Shown: in pieces, positions 41,056 through 49,716 of the stretch | How the letters are laid out: each line of letters begins with the position of its first letter | How positions within the stretch are numbered: the first letter of the stretch is position 1 | From: Sandaracinaceae bacterium | GTDB lineage: Bacteria > Myxococcota_A > Polyangia > Polyangiales > Sandaracinaceae | Direction of reading: 5' to 3' | Assembly (NCBI GenBank): GCA_019637095.1 | Contig: JAHBWG010000026.1 | Location: 1-64,000, forward strand | Length of the DNA stretch: 64,000 nucleotides | Translations under genes and position numbers: made by a program | Notes under the pieces: model-generated | Databases searched by the model: none | What the model saw: the letters and a program-made list of their open reading frames with translations, nothing else | Told to the model about the DNA's origin: nothing

Positions 41056-43716
41056 GTGAGCGCCCTCGTCCGCCGCATCGAGTCGATCGTCCCCCGCAAG
41101 GCCGAGGCCTTCGGCGGCAAGGCGAAGAACCTCGCCGCGCTCGCGCGCGCCGGCTTCCCGGTGCCGGCCGCGTTCGCGCTCGCCGCGTCGGCGGCGGACG
41201 ACTTCTTCGCGGGCGCGCTCGACGAGGCGGACCGCCCCGACCGCCTCGTCGCCGCGCCGGCGAGCCAGCTCACGCCGGAGCGGCTCGCCAGCCTCGCGGC
41301 GCGGGTGCGCGAGGCGCCGATCCCCGCCGCGGTGCGCTCGGGGCTCGCGGACGCGCTGCGTGCGCTGCTCGCCGACGGCGCCACCGCGGTCGCGGTGCGC
41401 TCCTCCTCGACGCGCGAAGATCAGGAGGGCGAGAGCGCGGCCGGCTTGCACCAGAGCGTGCTCGGCGTGCGCACCGAGGCGGAGCTCTTCGACGCCGCGC
41501 GCACGTGCTGGGCGAGCGCGCTGGCGCCGAGCGCGCTCGCGTACCACCGCAACGCGGCGCGGCGCGGCGAGCAGGGCGCGGGGCTCGGCATCGTCGTGCA
41601 GGCGATGGTCCCCGCCGACGTCGCCGGCGCGATGTTCACCGTGAACCCGCTCTCGGGCGATCCGGGCGAGCTCGTCGTGAACGCGTCGTGGGGCCTGGGC
41701 TGCGCGGTGATGGACGGCCGCGTCTCGCCCGACACCTTCCGGGTCGACAAGACGAGTGGCTGGGTGCGCGACCGCGTGCTCGGCGACAAGACGATCGCCG
41801 TCCGCTGGGACGCGGCGCGCGGCCTCACCGACGTGCCGGTGCCCGAGGAGGATCGCGAGCGCGCCTGCCTCGACGAGGCGACGCTCGAGGCGCTCGTCAC
41901 GCTCGGCCTGCGCATCGAGGACCACTTCGACGACGCGCGCGACGTCGAGTGGGCGCTCGCGGGCGGCACGCTCTACATCCTTCAGGCGCGGCCCGTGACG
42001 GCGCTCGCGACGCCGCCGCGCAAGCGCCGCGGCCGGCGCCGCCGCAGCGCGAGAGAGCGCGCGCGCCTCGTCTGGTCGAACGTCAACGTCGGCGAGGCTC
42101 TCCCGGGCGTCGCGACGCCGCTCACCTGGTCGATCCTCAGCGAGTTCTCGGAGCGCGGCTTCCGCCGCGCGTTCGGCGCGGTGGGCTGCTCGGTGCCCAA
42201 GGACGCGGAGCTCGTCGCGAGCTTCCGCGGCCGCATCTACCTCAACATGACCGAGTTCATGGAGATCGCGTCGCAGGTGCCGGGCCTGCGCCCACGCACG
42301 CTGCTCGCGCTCGCCGGCGGCGGCGAGGTCGAGCGGCTCGAGACCGAGGTCGAGCCGCGCGGCTCGACCCGCTTCCTGATGCGCCTGCCGGTGACCGTCG
42401 CGCGCTACGCCCGCGAGAACCTCGGGCTCACCGATCGCGTCGAGCGCTTCGAGAAGAGCTTCGGCGAGGAGCGCGGGCGCCTGACCGCGATCGACTTCCG
42501 CGTGCTGTCGAGCTCGGGGCTCGACCGCGTGCTCTTGCGCGTGGAGCGGCTGCTCGACGACAGCGGCCAGGTGATGCTCAACGTCTACGGCAACCTGATG
42601 GGCACGCTCGTGCTGTTGCGCAGCATGCTCTCCGTCGTCTCCGCTGCGGAAGCGGACCGCATCGAGCGCGACCTCCTGAGCGGGCTCGCCGACGTGGAGA
42701 GCGCGGCGCCCGGGCTCGCGCTCTTCCACATCGCGGAGACCGCGCGCGCCGAGCCCGAGGCGCGCGCGAAGATCGCCGAGAGCGATCCGCGCACGCTGCG
42801 CGTCACCGACCTGCCGGCCGGCCCGACGCGGCGCGCGATGGAGCGCTTCCTCACCGCGTACGGCTACCGCGGCGCGCGCGAGGCCGAGATCGGCGAGCCG
42901 CGGTGGTCGGAGGACCCGGCCCTCCCCTTCGCGACGCTGCGCGCGCACCTCGGGCGCGAGGCGACGGAGCGGCCGGTCGACGTCGAGCGGCGGCAGCGGC
43001 AGATCCGCGACGCGGCGCAGCGCGAGCTCGAGCGGCGCCTGCCCGGGCCGACCAAGCTCGCCGCGCGCCACCTCCTCTCGCTCGTGCAGCGCTTCACGCG
43101 GCTGCGCGAGCGGCTGCGCTCGCACGTGATCAAGGTGCTCGGGCTCTACCGCGCGGTCGCGCGCGACGCCTCGCGCCGCCTCCTCGTCGCCGAGCCCGGC
43201 GCGGGGCGCGACGCGGCGTTCTACCTGTCCGTCGAAGAGCTGCACGCCTTCTTGCGGGGTGAGAGCGGCGCGCTCGCGCCGCTCGTGCGGCGCCGGCGGC
43301 TCCAGCTCGAGCGCGATCGCGCGCTGCCGGAGCCGCCCGACACGTTCGTCGGGTTCCCCCCGCCGGTGCCCGCGCCCGCGCCGGGGCAGGACGGGCTCGT
43401 CGGCCTCGCCGCGATGAGCGGCCGCGTGCGCGGCCGCGCGCGCGTGCTGCTCGATCCCGCGGACGCGGGCCTGCTCGAGGCGGGGGAGATCCTCGTCGCG
43501 CCGTACGCGGACGTGGGCTGGTCGCCGCTGTTCCTCGTCGCGGCCGCCGTCGTCACGGACCTCGGCGGCCCGCTCTCGCACGCCGCGGTCGTCGCCCGCG
43601 AGTACGGCGTCCCCACCGTGGTCAACGTCAAGGTGGGCACGCGGCTCATCCGTTCGGGCGACGAGCTCGAGGTCGACGGGGCCGCCGGCACGGTCCGCAT
43701 CGTGGCGCGGGCGTGA
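41056..43716 (+). CDS. PEP-synthase-like dikinase of rifampin phosphotransferase architecture
   Basis: An 886-residue protein from GTG 41056 (SALVRRIESIVPRKAEAFGG). The N-terminal ATP-grasp pyruvate/PEP-binding domain (about 1-320) has GGKAKNLAALARAGFPVPAA, VAVRSSSTREDQEGESAAGL and AGAMFTVNPLSGDPGELVVN, ending DVEWALAGGTLYILQARPVT. A long middle domain (about 330-790) is followed by a C-terminal phosphohistidine domain, GGPLSHAAVVAREYGVPTVV with the swivelling His. True PEP synthases have a further PEP-binding TIM barrel after this His domain; here it is absent and the length is close to rifampin phosphotransferase (about 865). Phosphorylation of rifamycins or another small molecule is therefore possible, but the substrate cannot be read from the sequence. 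The stop overlaps the next gene in GTGA. Confidence 0.82.
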   Translation: MSALVRRIESIVPRKAEAFGGKAKNLAALARAGFPVPAAFALAASAADDFFAGALDEADRPDRLVAAPASQLTPERLASLAARVREAPIPAAVRSGLADALRALLADGATAVAVRSSSTREDQEGESAAGLHQSVLGVRTEAELFDAARTCWASALAPSALAYHRNAARRGEQGAGLGIVVQAMVPADVAGAMFTVNPLSGDPGELVVNASWGLGCAVMDGRVSPDTFRVDKTSGWVRDRVLGDKTIAVRWDAARGLTDVPVPEEDRERACLDEATLEALVTLGLRIEDHFDDARDVEWALAGGTLYILQARPVTALATPPRKRRGRRRRSARERARLVWSNVNVGEALPGVATPLTWSILSEFSERGFRRAFGAVGCSVPKDAELVASFRGRIYLNMTEFMEIASQVPGLRPRTLLALAGGGEVERLETEVEPRGSTRFLMRLPVTVARYARENLGLTDRVERFEKSFGEERGRLTAIDFRVLSSSGLDRVLLRVERLLDDSGQVMLNVYGNLMGTLVLLRSMLSVVSAAEADRIERDLLSGLADVESAAPGLALFHIAETARAEPEARAKIAESDPRTLRVTDLPAGPTRRAMERFLTAYGYRGAREAEIGEPRWSEDPALPFATLRAHLGREATERPVDVERRQRQIRDAAQRELERRLPGPTKLAARHLLSLVQRFTRLRERLRSHVIKVLGLYRAVARDASRRLLVAEPGAGRDAAFYLSVEELHAFLRGESGALAPLVRRRRLQLERDRALPEPPDTFVGFPPPVPAPAPGQDGLVGLAAMSGRVRGRARVLLDPADAGLLEAGEILVAPYADVGWSPLFLVAAAVVTDLGGPLSHAAVVAREYGVPTVVNVKVGTRLIRSGDELEVDGAAGTVRIVARA

Positions 43717-44402
43717 TCGCGCTCGCGCACCTCGGGCGGCACCTCGTCGTGGCGCACAAGCCGAGCGGGCTCGCGACGACCTCGCCCGACGGCGGCGACT
43801 CGCTGACCCGGCGGCTCGAGGCGCAGATCGGCGGGCCGCTCCACCCGACCTCTCGCCTCGACGCCGAGGTCACGGGGCTCGTCACCTTCGCGCGGACCAA
43901 GCACGCGATCGCGGTACTGAAGGACGCGCGCGCGCGCGGCGCCTACCACCGCGAGTACCTCGGGCTCGCGAGCGCGACGCCAGCGCCGCTCGAGGGCGAG
44001 TGGGGCTGGACGATCGCCATCGACCCGCGCGAGCCGCGGCTGCGCGTCGCGCTCGAGCCCGGCGCGCGCGGCGCGCGCGCGCAGGCGGCGTGCACCCGCT
44101 ACGCGGTGCGCGCGAGCGCGGCGGGCGTCGCCGCCCTCGCGCTCTTCCCGATCACCGGGCGCACGCACCAGCTCCGCGTGCACGCCGCGCGCGCCGGCGC
44201 GCCGCTGCTCGGCGACGTGCGCTATGGCGGGCCGCGCCGGCTCGTGCTCGACGACGGCCGCGTCGTGCGCGCGCCGCGCGTCATGCTGCACTGCCGGCGC
44301 CTCACGATCCCCGACGCGGAGGGCGGCGCGCTCGAGCTCGAGGCGCCGGTCCCCGACGACCTCGCGTCGCTCTGGTCGTCGCTCGGCGGCGAGCCGCTCT
44401 GA
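43713..44402 (+). CDS. RluA-type pseudouridine synthase
   Basis: A 229-residue protein starting at the GTG in the GTGA overlap with the dikinase gene. Family motifs are LVVAHKPSGLATTSPDGGDS, the catalytic Asp in SRLDAEVTGLVTFARTK (classical form HRLDxxTSG), and ITGRTHQLRVHAARAGAPLL then GDVRYGG. There is no S4 RNA-binding domain. The family converts uridine to pseudouridine in rRNA or tRNA; the target is unknown. The first residue of the motif and the usual TSG are changed (to EVTG), but the Asp is kept. Coupling to a dikinase is unusual and may reflect simple packing. Confidence 0.88.
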   Translation: MIALAHLGRHLVVAHKPSGLATTSPDGGDSLTRRLEAQIGGPLHPTSRLDAEVTGLVTFARTKHAIAVLKDARARGAYHREYLGLASATPAPLEGEWGWTIAIDPREPRLRVALEPGARGARAQAACTRYAVRASAAGVAALALFPITGRTHQLRVHAARAGAPLLGDVRYGGPRRLVLDDGRVVRAPRVMLHCRRLTIPDAEGGALELEAPVPDDLASLWSSLGGEPL

Positions 44403-44463
44403 GCACCCCTCCCCCACGCGCAACTTTCCCCCAACCTCGCACCACTCGGCGAGCTCGAAACGC

Positions 44464-45537
44464 TCACAGCGACGCGCAACACACGGTAACGACCCCTTCT
44501 GCGTCGACCCTCCCCACCGGCAATCCGCCCGCAGCCTCAGCGCCGCACTCGCGAAACCGAACTCGCATCGAATATGGATCCGCGACACCGACGCATCCCT
44601 CCAAGGCGACTCCCTCCCCTTCGCAGACATCGCTCCCCGAAAAGACCTCCACCAAGAACCCAGGTGCGCCGCCATCATTGCAGGTACACGCCGAACAGCC
44701 CCTGGAGTCTGATACGGCAACACGTTCGATGCTGAATGGCATCGCCGCCGGACACTCGTGTCTTCCCGCACGGAACCAACACTCACTCGGCAGGTACGGC
44801 TCAAGCGGCCGATACGCACACACCCGACCGGCGCCGCATGCAATCCCGGTCGATAGCCCGGCACACACCTGCGTAGCCTCTACGCCTGCGGGTGGGCGCA
44901 ACGACGGGAGCCCACCCGACACCGCGCAGTGGTCACAGCCAGAAGCTCCCGCCAATGAGACCCCGACGGCTCCGCTACCCCGATCTGCACGGCAGCCCGC
45001 ACCCGCCTCGAAAGCAAATAGGGACGTCAGCGGGGTACCACAAGACAGCCCGCTGGGAACCGGCGTGACATCTCCATGCCGATACACCTCCAGCGAACAT
45101 CCTGGACCGGCAACACTCCGACACTCGCAGGCACTACACTCCGCCGGCGGCCACGCCTCCGCGGTCGAATAGGCGGTCGCTACAGCGACCAACCCATCGC
45201 CACAAGCAGGCACCGCCTCAGCTGGCCCACGCCACACCGCCACCGGGCCCTGCCAGCCGAGAGGGGGAACCTCCCAACAAACCGCGCCAGGTCCACAGAC
45301 GCCCCCACCATCAGCATCATCGGGCCCACCGTCGCCGACGGGAGTGGCAGATGCATCCTCCGAAGCGCCATCCAACCCGGCGTCGCCGGCGATAGACCCA
45401 TCCCGAAAACTCGTCGGCGTGATGAGGAACGAGCACCCTCCGAGAGCGACGGATACCCACGCGACAGCCCGACCAACGCCAACTGCCCGGAGGTCGAGGC
45501 ACCTAACGTGTAGGTCGGCAGCAGACGGAGATTTCAT
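44464..45537 (-). CDS. Cys-rich lipoprotein, tandem paralogue 2
   Basis: A 357-residue protein. An n-region of about 15 residues leads to VGRAVAWVSVALGGC, a lipoprotein signal with lipobox LGGC followed by SFLITPTSFRDGS. A DAG/DAS-rich linker is followed by a globular Cys-rich part with PPLGWQGPVAVWRGP, AWPPAECSACECRS, ECWFRAGRHECPAAM, SRGCSACTCNDG and a C-terminal VTVCCASL. The same landmarks in the same order occur in the upstream gene (45503-46627), so these are tandem paralogues that have diverged extensively. The start overlaps the end of that gene by 35 bases. No enzymatic motif is seen. The DNA is much less GC-rich than most of the window (60-base samples near 58% against up to 90%), which may mean later acquisition. 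Confidence 0.82.
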   Translation of the reverse strand: MKSPSAADLHVRCLDLRAVGVGRAVAWVSVALGGCSFLITPTSFRDGSIAGDAGLDGASEDASATPVGDGGPDDADGGGVCGPGAVCWEVPPLGWQGPVAVWRGPAEAVPACGDGLVAVATAYSTAEAWPPAECSACECRSVAGPGCSLEVYRHGDVTPVPSGLSCGTPLTSLFAFEAGAGCRADRGSGAVGVSLAGASGCDHCAVSGGLPSLRPPAGVEATQVCAGLSTGIACGAGRVCAYRPLEPYLPSECWFRAGRHECPAAMPFSIERVAVSDSRGCSACTCNDGGAPGFLVEVFSGSDVCEGEGVALEGCVGVADPYSMRVRFRECGAEAAGGLPVGRVDAEGVVTVCCASL

Positions 45538-46627
45538 TCACGACCTCCACACTTCCAAGAGGGTCGCCACCCGACGGCACTCCGGCGCATGGAGTAACGC
45601 GCATCCTCGCCGAGAACCCCCTATCGACCGCGACACACGATCCATCTCTGGAACTCACAACAAGACTCGCACCGTCACAAGCTCCCGTATCCGGGAACAC
45701 GTCGGCTACGCAGGGAGACTCCTCAGAGAAGCAGTCGCAGACACCACATCCCCTCGTGTCCGCAAAGGTGACCGGCGAGGCACCTGCAAGCAGCATCGAC
45801 TCTTCATAGCCATCAGGACATGAGTGCGATCCGGCCCGGAACACACAAGCCGACCCTCGATAGGGACTTGGCGGCCGACGAACGCATGAGCCTCCTCCTC
45901 CACAAGCACCACCAAACGTCAAACCACTGCACAACACCATCACTCCGTGACTGGCTGGATAGCCTAACACCGGGAGACCGCCCGACGGTCTACAGTGGTT
46001 CTCCGACGTAAAGAGCCCATAGGCGAGCCCCTGCAGCCCCGGCTCGACCACGGACGTACAGACGTCCCGGCCGAACCTCGCAGAATACCCGAGATCGCCC
46101 TCACAGAAGATCACGAACCCATCATCGACCGGTGGGCTCGAATAGAGCCGAAGCTGGCCCTCGCACGCCGCGAGAGGCTCGTCTTGGCACAGGCAAGGGC
46201 TACAAGCGGCCGGAGGCCACACCGCATCCGCGTTCGTTGCCAGAACCGCGTCTGCCAAACCGCTGTCTCCACACCCAGGAGGGGCGTCACCGGGCCCTCC
46301 GAGCCACGACGCGACAGGCCCCATCCATCCGAGAGGAATCGGCGGCAAACAAACCGAATCGACTTCACACGGCCCACCATCCATGCCGACGGCGTCTAGC
46401 GGAACAGTGGCATCGCGGATTCCGCCGTCCATACCTGCGGCCCCGTCGGGGCCGCTTAGGCCGGAGTCTTCAGACCGAAAGCTCGTCTCGGTTAGGAGCA
46501 GCGAGCAACCATCGAGAGCAAGTGCGAGCGCCGCTAGCAGCCGCGGACCGAAGTGGTACGCAATACCCCTCCCCCGGCGTCTCTCGAGGGAGCGGACTTG
46601 GTCACTGTGGCACATAGCCGATGACAC
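45503..46627 (-). CDS. Cys-rich lipoprotein, tandem paralogue 1
   Basis: A 374-residue protein with a long n-region and RLLAALALALDGC as the lipoprotein signal (lipobox LDGC), followed by SLLLTETSFRSED. The linker is Asp/Gly-rich. Matching landmarks with its downstream copy are PPIPLGWMGPVASWLGGP, VWPPAACSPCLCQD, ACVFRAGSHSCPDG, TRGCGVCDCFSEE and the end ISVCCRPTR. The conserved W-G-P-V-A-x-W segment and paired Cys define a family I do not recognise. It overlaps the MopE-like gene end by 26 bases and the second copy start by 35. Composition is low-GC, like its partner. Confidence 0.82.
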   Translation of the reverse strand: MSSAMCHSDQVRSLERRRGRGIAYHFGPRLLAALALALDGCSLLLTETSFRSEDSGLSGPDGAAGMDGGIRDATVPLDAVGMDGGPCEVDSVCLPPIPLGWMGPVASWLGGPGDAPPGCGDSGLADAVLATNADAVWPPAACSPCLCQDEPLAACEGQLRLYSSPPVDDGFVIFCEGDLGYSARFGRDVCTSVVEPGLQGLAYGLFTSENHCRPSGGLPVLGYPASHGVMVLCSGLTFGGACGGGGSCVRRPPSPYRGSACVFRAGSHSCPDGYEESMLLAGASPVTFADTRGCGVCDCFSEESPCVADVFPDTGACDGASLVVSSRDGSCVAVDRGFSARMRVTPCAGVPSGGDPLGSVEVVNEISVCCRPTR

Positions 46628-48914
46628 TACAGTTCGTGTAGACGGATTCGATGTTCCCGACCCCTGCGCCCGCCGTCGTCACGCGGACGTGCGACCCAGA
46701 CTCGAGTGCACCGGGAGCACACGACCGACTGCAGGTGGTGCCCGACCCGCCGAACGGACCGAAGCTCGCCGTCTCCGTGGAAGCGGCGACCCACACTGCG
46801 CCGCTCCTCGAGAACGCGAGCGTGCCGCACCGGATGCCGAACGCCACCACTCGGTTGCCCGCGTCGAGACGAGTGTCGAACCCGATAACGAACTGGTTCG
46901 TCATACAATGGGCATTGAAGGGTGTTCCCTCCGTCTCGTTGCCTCGCCAGGCGGTGAAGGTCTGCCCGCTGTCCCAGCGCAGAGCGTAGTTGTTCTCGGG
47001 AGTGCCGCCTGTCTCCGAGATTCTGACCGCAGCGCAGCGCGCGCGACGCGCGTGAAGGCCCGCCGTGCCGTACCGGAACTCGTAGCCGCTGACGACAGTC
47101 CCGCTGGGACAAGCGTCCGCACCGCCGACGAACGCCATGCTGGTTCCGTTCGTGCCGGGGCCGCAGTGGGCCGAAGCTCCGACCGCACCGACGGTCGCCG
47201 TCGCGCTCGGGCAGCCGTTGCGCGCGGCGCCGTCGCAGTCCTGGTCGATGGTGTCGCAGAGCTCGAGCGCGCCGGGGTTGCGGGCGGCGTCGGTGTCCGC
47301 GCAGTCGCCGCCGCGGACCGCGTAGCCGGCCGGCGGCGCGCTCGCGCTCGTCGCGCAGAGCGTCGCCTCCCCCGCACCGTAGCCGTCGGCGTCCTGGTCG
47401 CGGAAGAAGGACGCGCAGACGCCGGAGGTGCACTGCGTGTTCGCGGTGCAGGGGCTCCCGTTGGTGAGGCGCGGCCGGCAGGTGCCGCCGTCGCAGTACG
47501 CGGCGCTGCCGCACGACGTCTCGTTGCACACGCACGCGGTGCCCGCGACGTTGCACGCGGGGGTCGTGCCGCCGCATGGGACGGCGCAGCAGATCCCACC
47601 CGCGCAGTGGGTCGAAAGGCACTCCATCGGCGCGGTGCAGCTGCGGCCGTTGGGGACGCGGTCGAGGCACGTCGTCGCGCTCGCGCAGTACTGCGTGGTG
47701 GCGTTGCAGGTCGGCGCGCACGTGCCGCCGCAGCCGTCCGGGCCGGGGCTCGTCCTACAGCCCGTGCAGTCCGGCGTGCAGCAGCTCATGAGGTGGCAGG
47801 CCTCGCCCGCGCCGCAGACGTTGCCGCACGCGCCGCAGTGCGAGGGGCTCGTCAGCGCGATACACGCGCCGGTGCAGCAGCCCTGGCCGCCGACGCAGGT
47901 GTCACCGCAGCCGGCGCAGTTCGCGTCCGTGCCGAGCGGGACGCAGCGGCCGCCGCAGCACACCTGCCCGCTCGCGCACGCGGGCCCGCCGCCGCAGGCG
48001 CAGGCGCCGGACGCGCACGTGTCGGCGCGCATCGCGTCGCACGGGGCGTCGCAGCGGCCGCAGTGCGACAACGCGCGGTCGGTGTCGACGCACGAGGTCC
48101 CGCACAACGTCTGGCCCGAGGGGCAGCCGCTCGCGCACGCGAACCCGCCGCCCGAGTCGGCGCAGACGGGCGTCGCCCCGCTGCACGAGGTCGCGCAGTC
48201 GCCGCAGTTGACGCCCGTCGTGATGGGTGTCTCGCAGGTGGTGCGGTCGCCGTCGCAGTCGGCGAAGCCGGCGCTGCAGGCGGCGCCGCAGACGCCGGCC
48301 ATGCACGTCGGCGCGCCGTTCGTCGCCGTGCAACGGTCGTTGCACCGCGCGCAGTGGCGCGGGTCGCGGCCGACCGCGACGCACGCGCCCTCGCAGCACG
48401 TCTCGGCCACCGCGCACAGCGCCGTGCGCACGCAGCGGGTCCCTTCGCAGCGGACCTCCTCGCACGGCGCGGCCACGCAGGTCACGCCGACCTCGCACGC
48501 CGAGTACTGGCAGCCGTCGGTGGGATCGCAGACGCCGTCGGGGCCGTCGACGCACGCCGCGTCGACCGGCGTCGCGCCGCACACGCCGTCGGTGCAGCGA
48601 TCGTCGGTGCAGGCGACGTCGTCGTCGCAGTCGCCGTCGCGCGTGCAGCCGCCGACGCACGTCCCGTCGACGCAGGTCTGCCCGGCGGCGCACGCCGGCA
48701 CGCACGGCCGGCCCGCGTCCTCGGACCCGCCGTCCGCTCCGGCGTCGGCGCCGCCGCCGGCGTCGAAGCCACCCGGGCGCGGCCCGCAGCGGCCGTCGAC
48801 GCAGGTGTAGCCCGAGCCCTGGCAGTCCTCGTCCGTCGCGCACGAGAAGTAGCCGCTCGGGACCGAGAGCGAGCAACCGCCGAGCGCGAGCGCGCACGCG
48901 AGCGCCGCCCTCAC
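46602..48914 (-). CDS. Cys-rich surface lipoprotein with MopE-like metal-binding motif
   Basis: A 770-residue protein from GTG 48914, which forms a GTGA overlap with the TPR gene. RAALACALALGGC is a lipoprotein signal with lipobox LGGC. The body is a long array of Cys-rich repeats (CTRDGDCDDDVACTDDRCTD; CAGCGDTCVGGQGCCTGAC and many copies of HCGxCxxxC). Near residue 560 there is RDQDADGYGAGEATLC and then GGDCADTDAARNPGALELCD followed by TIDQDCDG, the putative metal-binding motif seen in MopE-type proteins. The C-terminal 180 residues form a distinct domain with FVGGADACPSGTVVSGYEFR, NYALRWDSGQTFTAW and VVAFGIRCGTL, possibly a jacalin-like or other beta-sandwich fold. It is probably a surface adhesin or metal-binding protein. 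Confidence 0.85.
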   Translation of the reverse strand: MRAALACALALGGCSLSVPSGYFSCATDEDCQGSGYTCVDGRCGPRPGGFDAGGGADAGADGGSEDAGRPCVPACAAGQTCVDGTCVGGCTRDGDCDDDVACTDDRCTDGVCGATPVDAACVDGPDGVCDPTDGCQYSACEVGVTCVAAPCEEVRCEGTRCVRTALCAVAETCCEGACVAVGRDPRHCARCNDRCTATNGAPTCMAGVCGAACSAGFADCDGDRTTCETPITTGVNCGDCATSCSGATPVCADSGGGFACASGCPSGQTLCGTSCVDTDRALSHCGRCDAPCDAMRADTCASGACACGGGPACASGQVCCGGRCVPLGTDANCAGCGDTCVGGQGCCTGACIALTSPSHCGACGNVCGAGEACHLMSCCTPDCTGCRTSPGPDGCGGTCAPTCNATTQYCASATTCLDRVPNGRSCTAPMECLSTHCAGGICCAVPCGGTTPACNVAGTACVCNETSCGSAAYCDGGTCRPRLTNGSPCTANTQCTSGVCASFFRDQDADGYGAGEATLCATSASAPPAGYAVRGGDCADTDAARNPGALELCDTIDQDCDGAARNGCPSATATVGAVGASAHCGPGTNGTSMAFVGGADACPSGTVVSGYEFRYGTAGLHARRARCAAVRISETGGTPENNYALRWDSGQTFTAWRGNETEGTPFNAHCMTNQFVIGFDTRLDAGNRVVAFGIRCGTLAFSRSGAVWVAASTETASFGPFGGSGTTCSRSCAPGALESGSHVRVTTAGAGVGNIESVYTNCSVIGYVPQ

Positions 48915-49648
48915 CGGTGCCTCCACGCGAGCGTGAGCCCGCCCGGTCCGGCGCGCAGGGCCACCGACTCGCCCCGGCCGGACGGAAGCACCAGCGCGAG
49001 CACGAGCCCGGCGCCCGCGGCGGCGAGCCCGAGCCCCGCGAACACCCAGCCGGTGACGCGCATCCAGTCCGCGTTGTCCCGCGCGCTCGCGACGTCGGTC
49101 CACGGCGTGCCCTCGGCCGCGCCCTCGAAGCGCCCGGCCTCGGCCTGCCCGATCGCCAGGAACACGATCCCGGTCAACAGGAGCGCGCCGCCGCCCGCGA
49201 CCGCGCCCCACCCGATCGTGGGCAGGAGATCGTCACCGCCGCCGCGCGCGCTCGACGTCGCCGCTCCGGCGCTCGTGTCGCCCGCCGCGCGCAGCCGCGC
49301 GACCTCCGGGCCGAGCGCCGCCGCGCGCTCCTCCGCCTCGCCACGCTGCGGCCCGTCCGGCTCTTCTTCGCGCAGGTAGCGCTCGTACGCGGCGAGCGCC
49401 TCCTCGAGCCGGCCGAGCCGCTCGGCGGTCACGCCGATGTTGTACTGCAGGCGCGGGCGCCGGCTCAGCTCGTAGGCCTCGGTGAAGTAGCGCAGCGCGC
49501 GCTCGTACTCGCGCGCGTCGAACGCGACGCGCCCTGCCTCGAAGAGCGCGCGCGCCTGCTCGGTGTGGGAGTCCCCTTCGGCCTGGGCGAGAGAGCTCGA
49601 CGGCGACGCGGCGAGCACGATGAGCAAGAACCATCCAAGACGGCGCAT
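48911..49648 (-). CDS. Exported TPR protein with C-terminal membrane helices
   Basis: A 245-residue protein: MRRLGWFLLIVLAASPSSSL with AQAEG is a signal peptide. TPR-like repeats (EQARALFEAGRVAFDAREYE then RALRYFTEAYELSRRPRLQY and NIGVTAERLGRLEEALAAYE) are followed by a coiled segment and two hydrophobic helices (WGAVAGGGALLLTGIVFLAI and TGWVFAGLGLAAAGAGLVLA). This layout is common next to Ser/Thr kinases in Myxococcota. It lies 68 bases after the kinase gene and overlaps the Cys-rich lipoprotein gene by four bases. I infer a periplasmic assembly or interaction role. Confidence 0.83.
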   Translation of the reverse strand: MRRLGWFLLIVLAASPSSSLAQAEGDSHTEQARALFEAGRVAFDAREYERALRYFTEAYELSRRPRLQYNIGVTAERLGRLEEALAAYERYLREEEPDGPQRGEAEERAAALGPEVARLRAAGDTSAGAATSSARGGGDDLLPTIGWGAVAGGGALLLTGIVFLAIGQAEAGRFEGAAEGTPWTDVASARDNADWMRVTGWVFAGLGLAAAGAGLVLALVLPSGRGESVALRAGPGGLTLAWRHR

Positions 49649-49716
49649 CGGCCTCGGCACTATGCCGCGCGCGCCGACGCCGGAGCAAGGGCGCCAGGGC
49701 GCGCAGGGCGCGCAGG

